NCBI GenBank assembly: GCA_905207705.1
Contig: CAJLMA010000003.1
Location: forward strand, 62,001 to 126,000
Reading direction: 5' to 3'
Length of the DNA stretch: 64,000 nt
Source of the DNA: an uncultured Prevotellaceae bacterium
Lineage (GTDB): Bacteria > Bacteroidota > Bacteroidia > Bacteroidales > Muribaculaceae
How positions within the stretch are numbered: the stretch's first letter is position 1; each line of letters starts with the position of its first letter. The translations under genes and the position numbers were made by a program. Shown here piece by piece: positions 1 through 8,965 of this stretch. The notes under the pieces were generated by a model. That model saw only the letters and a program-made list of their open reading frames with translations, did not search any database and had not been told where the DNA came from.

Positions 1-672
1 ATTTCCGTGTCCTTCTGTCTTATAAAACAAATGATATACTCCATCCTTATACACAATGTCGCCATCAATGCACGATTTCTTGTCCTTAGGAATGAACAAT
101 GGTTTCGGCGTGCCTATTATGTCGGTAAAAGAGTCGTTTGCATAGGCATAATATATGACATCGGGTCCGTCCCCGTATTTCATCGACCAATATACCATAT
201 ATTTCCCTACTTCAGAGTCATATACCGTCTGCGGAGCCCATACTCGCTTTAATTTTTCCTGGCCTTCAAAGCGTTTCTGCATGTTAATTACCGAGTGCGA
301 CCAGTTGACCAAGTCGGTCGACTTGAGCATAATCATAGCCCTGTTTGAATCCCATCCGTTGTCCGACACCATGTCGGTTGCGACCATATAGAAAGTCTTG
401 CCGTCCTGACATCTCAAGATGTGAGGGTCGCGCACTCCGCCTGTCGAACTTATAATCTTGGAATCTATGACAGGCTTATTCCCGTTAAGGGCATAATAAG
501 AATAGCCATCCATGCTGACAGCATAGCATATCGCCTCTTCTGATATGTGGTTACCCTTGAAATATACAAACAGATATCCCACATAGTCCTTCTCGACCGA
601 CATGTCGGTCGAGCCGAATGCTGCAAATTGCATTGACAGCATCAACAATAACATAAGTGTCAATCGCTTCAT
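1..672 (-). CDS. GH43-like glycoside hydrolase, 3' part missing (runs off window)
   Basis: The 224 codons seen start with an ATG and a signal peptide (MKRLTLMLLLMLSMQFAAFG), so the protein is exported. The visible part carries the five-bladed-propeller pattern of glycoside hydrolase family 43 and relatives: GGVRDPHILR around residue 90 offers the usual catalytic-base aspartate, then FYMVATDM, a VWAPQ strand at about 155, and CIDGDIVYKDGVYHLFYKT near the edge. Enzymes of this clan cleave arabinose- or xylose-containing plant polysaccharides; the exact substrate cannot be read here. It is the last gene of a minus-strand series DUF2027-Smr, EFR1, GH43 and follows EFR1 by 63 nt. The missing C-terminal part holds the rest of the propeller, so activity and subfamily cannot be judged. 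Confidence 0.8.
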   Translation of the reverse strand, partial: MKRLTLMLLLMLSMQFAAFGSTDMSVEKDYVGYLFVYFKGNHISEEAICYAVSMDGYSYYALNGNKPVIDSKIISSTGGVRDPHILRCQDGKTFYMVATDMVSDNGWDSNRAMIMLKSTDLVNWSHSVINMQKRFEGQEKLKRVWAPQTVYDSEVGKYMVYWSMKYGDGPDVIYYAYANDSFTDIIGTPKPLFIPKDKKSCIDGDIVYKDGVYHLFYKTEGHGN

Positions 673-735
673 GAAAAGATGTTTTTTAGGTTCATTGTTA
701 ATATATACTTTACTTAAAAATTTCAATCGGCAGCC

Positions 736-1503
736 TCAGCCTTTAAAGAAATACCTTCCACGCTTGCGCGTAATGTCGCCATATTGTATGGCACGCACCG
801 GGCAATGATGTATGCACCCGAGGCACATGGCACAATTTCCGTTCCATCGTGGCAATCCCTTTTCATCCATCGTTATATTTTTCATCGGACACACTTTCAC
901 GCATAAACCGCATGAAGTACACACGCCGGCATCGGCCTTGAACCGACGGTCGTTCATCAAGAATGCGTTGAAGAATGGCCTTATCACACGAGATTTTATC
1001 CATTTGCAACTGCCTGTCACCACATCGGTCACATGCGACTTTGCCAAAATGGCTTTTGCCACTTCTTCCACACGAGACTTCGCACGCTCCAGTTTTTCTC
1101 GCTCCACATCCTTGGAATCAACGTCAAATCCGGGTAGAAGTATGTAATTGTTTGGCATCTGTACCGAGAAAGCGGCATTCCCGTCTATATAACCCAAAGC
1201 CTTGCGCCAAATGTCAGCAGTAAGCCCTATGTCGTCACCACAGACGGCCACCATGTAACAATATGTCTTACCCTTTTCGTATCCGTCCACATGCCACTTT
1301 GAAATAAAATCAAGCACCACCGGAGGCGGACCCCATGAATATACAGGAAACACCCAACCTATGTTCTCTTCCGGAGCCAGTTCATAACGAAATAGTCCTG
1401 AGCGGACGGCATTGCCTACCTCGACAAAACGCTCGCCGAGAATCGACGCAAGCATTCCTGCCACCCACTTACTATTGCCTGTTCCTGAGAAATAATATAT
1501 CAT
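736..1503 (-). CDS. EFR1-type flavodoxin/ferredoxin fusion protein
   Basis: This 255-residue cytoplasmic protein opens with a flavodoxin-like phosphate loop (YYFSGTGNSKWVA) and ends with two [4Fe-4S] motifs: CTSCGLCVKVCP (Cys 195, 198, 201, 205) and CAMCLGCIHHCP (Cys 224, 227, 230, 234). That order, an FMN-binding domain of about 180 residues followed by a bacterial two-cluster ferredoxin, defines the EFR1 family of putative electron carriers. The partner enzymes are not known. Its ATG lies one base from the stop of the upstream DUF2027-Smr gene, so the two are probably translationally coupled. Confidence 0.88.
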   Translation of the reverse strand: MIYYFSGTGNSKWVAGMLASILGERFVEVGNAVRSGLFRYELAPEENIGWVFPVYSWGPPPVVLDFISKWHVDGYEKGKTYCYMVAVCGDDIGLTADIWRKALGYIDGNAAFSVQMPNNYILLPGFDVDSKDVEREKLERAKSRVEEVAKAILAKSHVTDVVTGSCKWIKSRVIRPFFNAFLMNDRRFKADAGVCTSCGLCVKVCPMKNITMDEKGLPRWNGNCAMCLGCIHHCPVRAIQYGDITRKRGRYFFKG

Positions 1504-1504
1504 G

Positions 1505-2566
1505 TCATTTTCTCAATTTCACCAGCGTTGCCCCGAAACCATATTCACGGAAACTGGCATCCTGAGCCTCGCAATTGGGATATTTACGCTTGAGCTCGTC
1601 AAGAATGGCTTTTCGTAATACGCCTTCCCCTTTGCCGTGTATGAACACCACTCTTGCTCCGGGAATGTTGATATTCTCATCCATTACTTTCCTAAACTTG
1701 TCGAGTTGCACCTCAAGCATGTCGCGATTGGACAATCCGGCCGTCGAGTCAAGCAACTCATGTATGTGCAAGTCGCATTCCACGATCTCGTTGGCATCTC
1801 TTTTTTCCTGCTTCTTCACAGGCTGCTTTTTTTGCCTGTCGACATTCTTCTTTTCACGCATTGCGCGTTCAAGTTCGGCACTGTCCACCACGAGCATCTT
1901 GGCCGGCACATCATTGCGCACGATATCGAGCGCTATGACCGGCGAATCGAAATATTGATTGTCGTGATAGCAATGCAATTTGAAAAACTTGGTCGTGTCG
2001 AGCCTGTGCTCAACAAGAGCGGGATTCTTCAATTTAAAGCCTTTACCGTCCTTAAATGCCACATATTGAATGGCCACGCGCGACATATCTTTAAGTTGAG
2101 AAGCTTCAAATTCTTCAAGCAGCACCTGTATGTTTGGCTCCACAATGCCATGAAAACGGGTCTCCCACAAGCCCGAATCGTTGTCGCCACGGGTCATGTA
2201 AGAAAAATACAGGTAGTAATTGCTGTCGTTCACAAGATAAGCATAAAACGATGTTGTATTGAGATGCTTCAGCTCTTTAGGCTCATAAGACAATGTCACG
2301 TTCAAAACATCGCCATCCTCGGTCTCCTCAAATTCAACCTTTTGCGGTTGCGGCTTTGGGGCTTCCTTGCTCGGAGCCGGAACCACAGGACGGTCGTAGG
2401 CGGTCATCTTCGGCTTGGACTCGTCCACTACCACGCATTCACGCAGCAATATAGGCTGCTCAAATCCGTCCTCGTCCTCGACATAAGCCATGTTTCCTTC
2501 TATACGCGATATGCGGCCTCCGCCTGTCGAATTGAGGAACCGCACAACATCATTCACTTTAGCCAT
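1505..2566 (-). CDS. DUF2027 and Smr-domain protein
   Basis: A 353-residue protein. The N-terminal 60 residues (VNDVVRFLNSTGGGRISRIE, then an acidic stretch) form the DUF2027 start, the middle is a beta-rich DUF2027 domain, residues 225-260 are lysine/glutamine-rich and probably a flexible linker, and the last 85 residues are an Smr domain with the DLHIHELLD start, the HGKGEGVLRKAI motif and a C-terminal GATLVKL strand. Smr domains bind or nick nucleic acid in MutS2 and ribosome-rescue proteins; the role of this Bacteroidetes-specific fusion is unknown. It heads an operon with the EFR1 protein and probably the GH43 gene. Confidence 0.88.
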   Translation of the reverse strand: MAKVNDVVRFLNSTGGGRISRIEGNMAYVEDEDGFEQPILLRECVVVDESKPKMTAYDRPVVPAPSKEAPKPQPQKVEFEETEDGDVLNVTLSYEPKELKHLNTTSFYAYLVNDSNYYLYFSYMTRGDNDSGLWETRFHGIVEPNIQVLLEEFEASQLKDMSRVAIQYVAFKDGKGFKLKNPALVEHRLDTTKFFKLHCYHDNQYFDSPVIALDIVRNDVPAKMLVVDSAELERAMREKKNVDRQKKQPVKKQEKRDANEIVECDLHIHELLDSTAGLSNRDMLEVQLDKFRKVMDENINIPGARVVFIHGKGEGVLRKAILDELKRKYPNCEAQDASFREYGFGATLVKLRK

Positions 2567-2588
2567 AGATTCTTTGTTTTTTCTTTTA

Positions 2589-2596
2589 CAAATTTA
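2589..2596 (-). promoter_or_regulatory. -7 promoter element before DUF2027-Smr
   Basis: TAAATTTG on the minus strand fits the Bacteroidetes -7 consensus TAnnTTTG and lies 22 nt before the ATG. No clear TTG was seen at the -33 position, so this is a partial match. Confidence 0.45.
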
Positions 2597-2662
2597 CTTC
2601 AAAAATCCGTAATCTTGAAACACCTGCACGACAACACATGCAATTAATCTCCATCGGCATGA

Positions 2663-2691
2663 CCGTTTTAACGGTAAATGTAGTAACTTTG
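2663..2691 (+). promoter_or_regulatory. Promoter of the queA-like gene with an inverted repeat
   Basis: TAACTTTG at 2684-2691 is a clean -7 element. Just upstream, where the -33 to -7 spacer lies, is a 12-bp inverted repeat, CCGTTTTAACGG (2663-2674), which could be an operator. The start codon is 45 nt further on. Confidence 0.5.
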
Positions 2692-2735
2692 CACGAACGT
2701 TTGCAGGCATAACATCAAAAAGAGTTATTAAACAC

Positions 2736-3965
2736 ATGGTGGATTCTGGACAAATACGCGACATTCGCATTGAAGATTTCAACTATTCCCTATCGGAGGA
2801 TAGAATTGCCAAATTCCCGTTAAAGGAACGCGAGCAATGCAAATTGTTATACTACAAAGACAAGAATATAGAAGAATACCATTTCTACGATATTCCTACA
2901 CTGCTGCCGTCAGGCTCAATGCTCGTCTACAACAACACAAGGGTCATTAATGCACGACTGCGTTTCAGAAAGGCCAACCATGGCGCACTCATTGAAATAT
3001 TCTGCCTTGAGCCGGTGGCTCCGTGCGATTACGCACAAATTTTCGCCACAACAGGCGAATGCACATGGTCATGCTTTGTAGGCAACGCCAAGCGTTGGAA
3101 AACCGAACCGCTGCGACAAGATGTCGACATAAACGGAAAAACCGTGACACTCACTGCCACACGCGGTGTGCAGCACGGCAATGCGTTTGAAGTCACTTTC
3201 TCTTGGGACAACGCAGACATAACCTTTGCCTCGCTTCTCGAAGCCATAGGCGAAATCCCTATTCCGCCTTATTTGAACCGAGAATCGCAAAGCAGCGACA
3301 AGACCGACTATCAGACAGTCTACTCGCATATAGACGGAAGCGTGGCTGCCCCCACTGCCGGTCTCCATTTCACCGACAACGTACTCGCCAAATGCGACAA
3401 GCGCGACATTATCAGGCGCGAATTGACATTGCATGTCGGTGCCGGAACTTTCCAGCCTGTAAAATCAGAGACAATAGGCGGACACGACATGCACACCGAG
3501 TTCATCTCAGTTCCCCGTTCCCTGCTTGTAGACTTGATAAATTTCAACAATCCCGTAATTGCCGTAGGCACGACATCGGTACGCACATTGGAAAGCCTGT
3601 ATTACATAGGCCTCGTGCTGCTCAATAATCCCGAACCCGATGAAAAAGAGCTGCGCATAGGCCAATGGATGCCATACGAGACATCCGACGACATACCTGC
3701 TCGTGAAGCCCTGCAAGCCATCGTCGACTACCTTGACCGTCACGGCATGGAGAATTATATAGGCAGCACTCAAATCATGATAGCACCTGGATTCCGTTTC
3801 CATATAATCAACGGAATGATTACCAATTTCCACCAGCCGCAATCTACATTGCTCCTGCTCGTTTCGGCATTTGTCGATGGCAATTGGCAATCAATCTATG
3901 AATATGCGCTTGCCCACGACTTCCGTTTCTTGAGCTATGGCGACGCTTCGCTGCTGATGCGCTGA
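2736..3965 (+). CDS. QueA-family S-adenosylmethionine:tRNA ribosyltransferase-isomerase (long form)
   Basis: Clear QueA family member: VYNNTRVINARL, PPYLNRE, the signature SVAAPTAGLHFT, HVGAGTFQPVK, AVGTTSVRTLES and ITNFHQPQSTLLLLVSAF are all in the expected order. QueA transfers the ribosyl group of S-adenosylmethionine to a preQ1-modified tRNA base to give epoxyqueuosine in the cytoplasm. At 409 residues it is some 60 longer than usual QueA. The extra length is a 10-15 residue N-terminal extension and an insert of about 40 residues between VRTLES and the IMIAPG strand. It may therefore be a second, paralogous family in Bacteroidetes rather than the housekeeping QueA. It meets the glycosyltransferase gene stop to stop. 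Confidence 0.8.
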   Translation: MVDSGQIRDIRIEDFNYSLSEDRIAKFPLKEREQCKLLYYKDKNIEEYHFYDIPTLLPSGSMLVYNNTRVINARLRFRKANHGALIEIFCLEPVAPCDYAQIFATTGECTWSCFVGNAKRWKTEPLRQDVDINGKTVTLTATRGVQHGNAFEVTFSWDNADITFASLLEAIGEIPIPPYLNRESQSSDKTDYQTVYSHIDGSVAAPTAGLHFTDNVLAKCDKRDIIRRELTLHVGAGTFQPVKSETIGGHDMHTEFISVPRSLLVDLINFNNPVIAVGTTSVRTLESLYYIGLVLLNNPEPDEKELRIGQWMPYETSDDIPAREALQAIVDYLDRHGMENYIGSTQIMIAPGFRFHIINGMITNFHQPQSTLLLLVSAFVDGNWQSIYEYALAHDFRFLSYGDASLLMR

Positions 3966-4958
3966 TTATCTTGCATGAGGCACAGGCAACATGCGAGACA
4001 GCATGCGTCGTGCCTGCGTCAACATACTCGGCAACAAGGCTTTACGTTTTACAACCTGTGGCTCGTGGATGCGCTTTTTCAACATCTCCACATTGGCATC
4101 GGCGTTCAAGGCAAGAATATCGTCCACAACTGCAGCAGCAGCATCTACCCTCCCTTCCGACAAGAAGTAACGGGCAAGTGCCACGGCATTGTCCTCATAT
4201 TTTTCCAGCAAAATTTTATGCACGTCACCACGAGCGGTCGAAGCAAAGTGTCCTATCAGCATCTTGCGCACTGCCATCGCCATACGATACTGCTTTTCCG
4301 CCCCCGAACGGCTCCACAGAGCTTTGCCATGTTTCCTGTAAACGGCCATGCAACGATTCATGTAATAAATGCCGCCATACTGGGCGTTCAGCATGTGTAT
4401 GGCGTAATCATAAGTCGCAACGTCAAGAATCCACTCGGGCAACTCGCCAAACAATCCGCGACGAAACACAGCCGATACGTTGGATATGAAATTTACCCTT
4501 GCAAGGTCGAGAATGTCATTATTGCTTTTCTGCCCGCCATTGCTCAGGCTCATGCTGCCATCTTCTTGGTAATAATTCACCACGCGATGCACGCAAGTGG
4601 AATACTCCTTATGGTCGTCAAGGAACTTCACTTGGCGACGCAATTTTGACTTGTCAATCCAATAATCATCACCTTCACAGATTGCCATATATTCACCTCG
4701 GCAATTGTTGTAAGTTCTGACAAAATTTTTCAACAATCCTTCATTGGAAGTATTTTCCAATATCCTTATTTTCCCGGGATACATCTTCTGCCACCTGCGA
4801 CATATAGACACAGTGCCGTCGCTGCTGCAATCGTCCCCGATAACCAACTCGAAATCGAACTGCGCATCCTGATGAATGACTCCGCGAATAGCCTCGTCAA
4901 CATACCGTTCTTGATTGAACGTGAGCATCATGACGCTCACTTTAACACTTTCGGCCAT
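3966..4958 (-). CDS. Family 2 glycosyltransferase
   Basis: A 330-residue GT-A fold enzyme. The first 110 residues contain the typical VSVMMLTFNQERYVDEAI start, LVIGDDCSSDGT (nucleotide-sugar binding) and CEGDDYWID (metal-binding acidic motif). The remainder resembles bacterial glycosyltransferases that add sugars to surface polysaccharides; the acceptor is unknown. There is no membrane segment, so it probably works at the inner face of the membrane. It is the last gene of a minus-strand group: small membrane protein, TIGR02757 protein, then this gene after 13 nt. Confidence 0.85.
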   Translation of the reverse strand: MAESVKVSVMMLTFNQERYVDEAIRGVIHQDAQFDFELVIGDDCSSDGTVSICRRWQKMYPGKIRILENTSNEGLLKNFVRTYNNCRGEYMAICEGDDYWIDKSKLRRQVKFLDDHKEYSTCVHRVVNYYQEDGSMSLSNGGQKSNNDILDLARVNFISNVSAVFRRGLFGELPEWILDVATYDYAIHMLNAQYGGIYYMNRCMAVYRKHGKALWSRSGAEKQYRMAMAVRKMLIGHFASTARGDVHKILLEKYEDNAVALARYFLSEGRVDAAAAVVDDILALNADANVEMLKKRIHEPQVVKRKALLPSMLTQARRMLSRMLPVPHAR

Positions 4959-4971
4959 GTCACAAATAATT

Positions 4972-5772
4972 TTATATTTGCGGTTTTAGATATTTGTCGC
5001 CTATCCCTATGCCAAAAAGGGCAAAATCGTAGATCACAGGATCCTCGGGACGCATTTCACGCAATATCCCGGTAAGCTCCAGCACCGTGCGTTTATCATT
5101 TGCTTTGCGCGACACAAGCCCGAGAGCCCGTGCCGTATCTCCCACATGCACATCGAGCGGAATATACAGTTGCGAAGGCTTTATGGCATTCCACACTCCC
5201 ATGTCCACAATGCCGTCGTTCCTGACGAGCCAGCGCAAAGCCATGTTCACACGCTTCAATGCCGTGTTGGCAAGCTGTGTCGGCAGGCATTGCGAATCGG
5301 TCTTTCCGTCATTGACAGCCTTGAATTCTTCCTGCATAAGTTCAACAAGCCGCCATGACGGAGTTTCACTGCTGCCGACATCGTTCTTGACGGCAAAATC
5401 GTTCAATGAACCATATTTGCCAAATATAGCCTTGAATCCTCGCAACATATATTTGAAATCACGCGCAAAAAACGTGCGATGTATGTTCATTTCGTCGGGA
5501 AGCTCCTCATATGCTCCGTCCATCACATAGCTCGACGGATTATTATCCATTATAGCAAGCATCTTGTTACAATTGTTGCATATCATCTTGCGATTGCCCC
5601 ACGCTATCGATGCCGATAAAAATGAGACCAGCTCTATATCCTGCAATTTTTCAAAACGGCGAGGAAATTGCACAGGATCGTTGGCCACAAAATCGACATT
5701 GTTTATTCGCTCGGCTTCCCGATTGAGGAAATCCCTCAGATTGTCGAAATCTTCTCCATGTAAGTCAATCAT
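4972..5772 (-). CDS. TIGR02757 (DUF2400) family protein
   Basis: This 266-residue protein matches the TIGR02757/DUF2400 family in length and recognisable features: LVSFLSASIAWGNRKMI, RTFFARDFKYMLRGF, then KRVNMALRWLVRNDGIVDMG and the C-terminal DPVIYDFALFGIGI. The family is all-helical and predicted to be related to helix-hairpin-helix DNA glycosylases, but no activity is established. Its start codon overlaps the end of the upstream small membrane protein by 8 nt. Confidence 0.8.
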   Translation of the reverse strand: MIDLHGEDFDNLRDFLNREAERINNVDFVANDPVQFPRRFEKLQDIELVSFLSASIAWGNRKMICNNCNKMLAIMDNNPSSYVMDGAYEELPDEMNIHRTFFARDFKYMLRGFKAIFGKYGSLNDFAVKNDVGSSETPSWRLVELMQEEFKAVNDGKTDSQCLPTQLANTALKRVNMALRWLVRNDGIVDMGVWNAIKPSQLYIPLDVHVGDTARALGLVSRKANDKRTVLELTGILREMRPEDPVIYDFALFGIGIGDKYLKPQI

Positions 5773-6046
5773 CTTCCAAACATTTTTTTTTAAATGGTCG
5801 CGGCATCTTGGCTCTTAACCTTCGGTACCCATCCACGCCAAGGATTGCAATGCCGCCATATTGCGCTGTTTTTGCAAGTCCGAAAAATATGACCCATAAC
5901 ACGCCTTTCCATCCCGCCCCGATGGGCAAAAGAAACTGCGCGGCCGACAACACATAGAACGGAATGCAACACGACAGCACCACCACTCCTGTCCGGAATG
6001 ACAATCCTGACAGCCATTGTTTAAACATCCGCAAAACTTCTTTCAT
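5765..6046 (-). CDS. Small membrane protein of unknown function
   Basis: A 93-residue protein from the chosen ATG. Two hydrophobic helices are visible (about 18-40 and 45-65), the second in KGVLWVIFFGLAKTAQYGG, followed by a basic tail (YRRLRAK...RPFKKK), suggesting an inner-membrane protein with a cytoplasmic C-terminus. I do not recognise the family. The longer reading frame to 6091 is unlikely because a -7 element TAACTTTG (6052-6059, minus strand) lies only 5 nt before the ATG at 6044-6046. The transcript would thus be leaderless, or translation starts six codons later at 6028. It overlaps the TIGR02757 gene by 8 nt. Confidence 0.6.
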   Translation of the reverse strand: MKEVLRMFKQWLSGLSFRTGVVVLSCCIPFYVLSAAQFLLPIGAGWKGVLWVIFFGLAKTAQYGGIAILGVDGYRRLRAKMPRPFKKKCLEDD

Positions 6047-6220
6047 GAAGGCAAAGTTAATAATTCCAAGCGTAATAACCGCATGTAGCACGGCTTAACA
6101 ACAAAACGACTTGCCGATGCACACAATAAAGCAATACATTGTGGCGTTATCATTTATAACTGTGTAAGTTGTGCATGGCGGTCATCGACCATGATACCAT
6201 ATACTGCATAATAGCTGAAA

Positions 6221-8191
6221 ATGAAAAATATCCTCATCATCATAATAGCGACAATAAGCGCAATTGCCTTTCATTCATGCCGTGGAGCCAAATTGAGCGT
6301 GGCCGACGAGCAATATCAGCGAGGCGAGTACTTTGATGCAGCCAACACATATCGGAAAGTCTACAACAAAATGAAAGCACGGGAGCAACGCCCATTGCGA
6401 GGCAAAGTGGCTTTCCAGATGGGAGAATGCTACCGCCGGCTCAACATGGCGGCGAGAGCTTCGGCAGCATATCAAAACGCTTTGAGATACAATTACCCCG
6501 ACAGTACAGCTTATTTTCATCTTGCTCATTCGCAACAATTTGAAGGAAAATATGCCCTTGCTATACAAAACTATGAAAAATACCTCAGTTTTGTCCCTAA
6601 TGACAGTCTGTCGCTGATAGGCATCGAAGGTTGCCGGCTTGCTCTTGAATGGAAAGAAGAGCCTACGCGTTACATCGTGAAAAGTGCAAAATTGCTCAAT
6701 TCCCGACGTGCCGACTTCTGCCCGATGTTCCTTGATGGCAACTTCGACCAGTTGTATTTCACCTCATCAACCGAAGATGCTACCGGCGATAAAAAAAGCG
6801 AGATTACGGGAACTAAAAAAAGCGACATATTCGTCTCACGCAAAGACGAAAACGGCAATTGGCAACGTCCAGAACCTGCCGAAGGGGAGCTTAACTCGGA
6901 ATTTGACGAGGGAATCACCACCTTTACGCCCGACGGCTCGACAATGTATCTCGCCAAAGCTCGCAGGGAACCCAATGCAGGGACTTCGGTTGAAATATAT
7001 TCATCACAACGTTCCGATGCCCAATGGAGCGCTCCTGTGAAATATGAAATCACGGCCGACACATTATCGGCCTACGGTGACCCTGCAGTGTCGGTCGATG
7101 GCAATTACCTGTATTTCAGCAGTGACATGCCGGGCGGGATGGGCGGCCTTGACATTTGGAGGGTAAACTTGAAAGAAAGCGTTGGAACTCTTGAAAATCT
7201 CGGAGCACCAATCAATACTGCAGGAGATGAGCGGTTCCCGTATTGGCGCACCGACAGCATAATGTATTTCGCATCTGACGGGCATCCGGGAATGGGTGGT
7301 CTCGACTTGTTCAAGGCCACTATGACTCCCGACGGAGGATGGATAATCGAAAACATGAAATCGCCCATCAATTCCTATGCCGACGACTTTGGCATAACAT
7401 TCGGAGAAGGCGAATCGGGTTTCTTCAGCTCCAATCGTGGAGACGCTCGCGGATATGACCACATATACAGCTTCATCAAGCCCGAACTTAAAATAACAAT
7501 CACCGGTTATGTCCTTGACAAGGATGAAGAACCTGTGCCTAACGCCACGATAAGAATCGTCGGCAACGATGGTTCCAACCAGAAAGCTATAGGCAAGCCC
7601 GACGGCTCTTTTGAATTCAACCTTGAACGCGGCGTGAGATATGTGATGCTGGCAGGAGCCAAAAACTACTTGAACGTGAAACAGGAGTTTGTCAGCGACA
7701 TCGCCGAGGAAGATGCCGAATATTATGTGGAATTTTTCTTGCCGGCAATAAACAAGCCGCAAGTAGTGGAAAATATATTTTACGACTACGATAAAGCTTC
7801 TCTGCGCCCTGAGTCGAAAGCAGCTCTCGACGAACTTATAACAATACTCAATGACAATCCCAACGTAACCATTGAAATGGCATCTCACACCGACCGCTGG
7901 GGTTCCAATGCCTACAACGACAATCTGTCGCTAAGACGTGCAAAATCGGTTGTGGATTATCTCGTTGCAGGCGGCATCGACATGGCAAGGCTGCAACCTC
8001 ACGGATATGGGGAAACTCGTCCGAAAAAAGTTACCAAGCGAATAGCCCGGTTATATCCGCAATTCAAGGAAGGGGATGTTTTGACCGAAGAATTCATCAA
8101 GGGCTTGTCGCCCGAAGACCAAGCTGCTGCCGACCAAATAAACCGTCGCACGGAGTTCCAGGTGCTGTCAACGATATATCAAGTTTATTGA
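6221..8191 (+). CDS. porE: PorE-like T9SS lipoprotein (TPR, beta-propeller, carboxypeptidase-regulatory, OmpA domains)
   Basis: The 656-residue protein begins with a lipoprotein signal ending in FHSC (Cys20). Residues 25-140 are tetratricopeptide repeats (EYFDAANTYRKVY, ASAAYQNALRYNYPD). Residues 150-420 are WD40/PD40-like propeller blades with repeated YFTSS/YFSSDMPGGMGGLD/YFASDGHPGMGGLD motifs. A carboxypeptidase-regulatory-like domain starts near 424 (ITGYVLDKDEEPVPNATIRI). The last 140 residues are an OmpA peptidoglycan-binding domain (YDKASLRPESKAAL, NLSLRRAKSVVDYL). This exact order is that of PorE of the type IX secretion system, which anchors the machine to peptidoglycan. It stands alone here, without other T9SS genes; the LRR protein at 27.5 kb is a possible substrate. 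Other proteins share the propeller-OmpA part, so PorE is likely but not certain. Confidence 0.75.
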   Translation: MKNILIIIIATISAIAFHSCRGAKLSVADEQYQRGEYFDAANTYRKVYNKMKAREQRPLRGKVAFQMGECYRRLNMAARASAAYQNALRYNYPDSTAYFHLAHSQQFEGKYALAIQNYEKYLSFVPNDSLSLIGIEGCRLALEWKEEPTRYIVKSAKLLNSRRADFCPMFLDGNFDQLYFTSSTEDATGDKKSEITGTKKSDIFVSRKDENGNWQRPEPAEGELNSEFDEGITTFTPDGSTMYLAKARREPNAGTSVEIYSSQRSDAQWSAPVKYEITADTLSAYGDPAVSVDGNYLYFSSDMPGGMGGLDIWRVNLKESVGTLENLGAPINTAGDERFPYWRTDSIMYFASDGHPGMGGLDLFKATMTPDGGWIIENMKSPINSYADDFGITFGEGESGFFSSNRGDARGYDHIYSFIKPELKITITGYVLDKDEEPVPNATIRIVGNDGSNQKAIGKPDGSFEFNLERGVRYVMLAGAKNYLNVKQEFVSDIAEEDAEYYVEFFLPAINKPQVVENIFYDYDKASLRPESKAALDELITILNDNPNVTIEMASHTDRWGSNAYNDNLSLRRAKSVVDYLVAGGIDMARLQPHGYGETRPKKVTKRIARLYPQFKEGDVLTEEFIKGLSPEDQAAADQINRRTEFQVLSTIYQVY

Positions 8192-8242
8192 CCTGCAAGT
8201 TGCAACGCCACTCTTTACCTAAGTTATTGACGCAACTGTTAT

Positions 8243-8965
8243 TCACACACAAGGCACTGCCTTATGGATAACAATATCGGTGACATTACACTCGATCGGA
8301 TAAGCCGCCAATAATTCACGCGGCGACATAGGTTTCTTGCCTGAACAACCTGTTGCACTCAAACTCGATACTTGCACCATGCCTCGCGCCACCGAATATG
8401 TGGCACTATTGACAGCAATCATGTCATCGACAACCGCAACCTCAAAGCTCTTTTCCTCATGACTTGATGCATATAGCTCAAGATATTGTCTCATATTTAC
8501 TACCCTGTATAATGCAACGTTGAGATTCTTATCGTCATTGTCAAGGCTCAAGCCATCGCACCCCGACACGCTAACAGGGACTTCCGACAACACGGCAAAC
8601 CCCATTGTTGCATACCATGACTTCAACGAGTCCTCTTCGGCTATCAACATGGCGAATGTGTCCCCGTTTTGCAACATGCGGTTCATGGCATCTGAAATCA
8701 TGCCACGCGCTATCCCCCTGCCGCGATAATTCGGCACGGTGACAACTCCAAATATGTAACTCGCCGTGAATCTCCCTGCATCAAACCTGTGATAATGCAA
8801 AAATGCCGCCACATCGCCTTTATTGCCATAAACGACTATGCGGTTGCATTCGGCATCATAGTTTTCAAGGTATCTGCTCACATAATTTTCATCATCGCCA
8901 AAAATATCTTGCCATATAGCAGACATGGCTTTGCGCAAACGTATCAAGGACGAGCCAGAATCCAT
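8243..8965 (-). CDS. GNAT-family acetyltransferase
   Basis: A 240-residue protein with the GCN5-related N-acetyltransferase core at residues 45-135: the beta-4/alpha-3 acetyl-CoA loop is seen as VVTVPNYRGRGIARGMI (R-G-R-G-I-A), followed by MLIAEEDSLKSWYATMGF. The substrate cannot be told. The C-terminal 100 residues are not typical of small GNATs and resemble the two-domain GNATs found in Bacteroidetes. Its start overlaps the upstream SPOR lipoprotein by 22 nt, making it the last gene of a ribE-phosphoesterase-SPOR-GNAT operon. Confidence 0.82.
   Translation of the reverse strand: MDSGSSLIRLRKAMSAIWQDIFGDDENYVSRYLENYDAECNRIVVYGNKGDVAAFLHYHRFDAGRFTASYIFGVVTVPNYRGRGIARGMISDAMNRMLQNGDTFAMLIAEEDSLKSWYATMGFAVLSEVPVSVSGCDGLSLDNDDKNLNVALYRVVNMRQYLELYASSHEEKSFEVAVVDDMIAVNSATYSVARGMVQVSSLSATGCSGKKPMSPRELLAAYPIECNVTDIVIHKAVPCV

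Noticed and set aside
1637..2647. 336-codon open frame on the plus strand
   Set aside because: It lies opposite the DUF2027-Smr gene; its translation is rich in His/Arg/Leu without any domain, while the minus strand encodes a clear family.
7064..7888. 274-codon open frame on the minus strand
   Set aside because: Antisense to the PorE-like gene, no start signal or domain.
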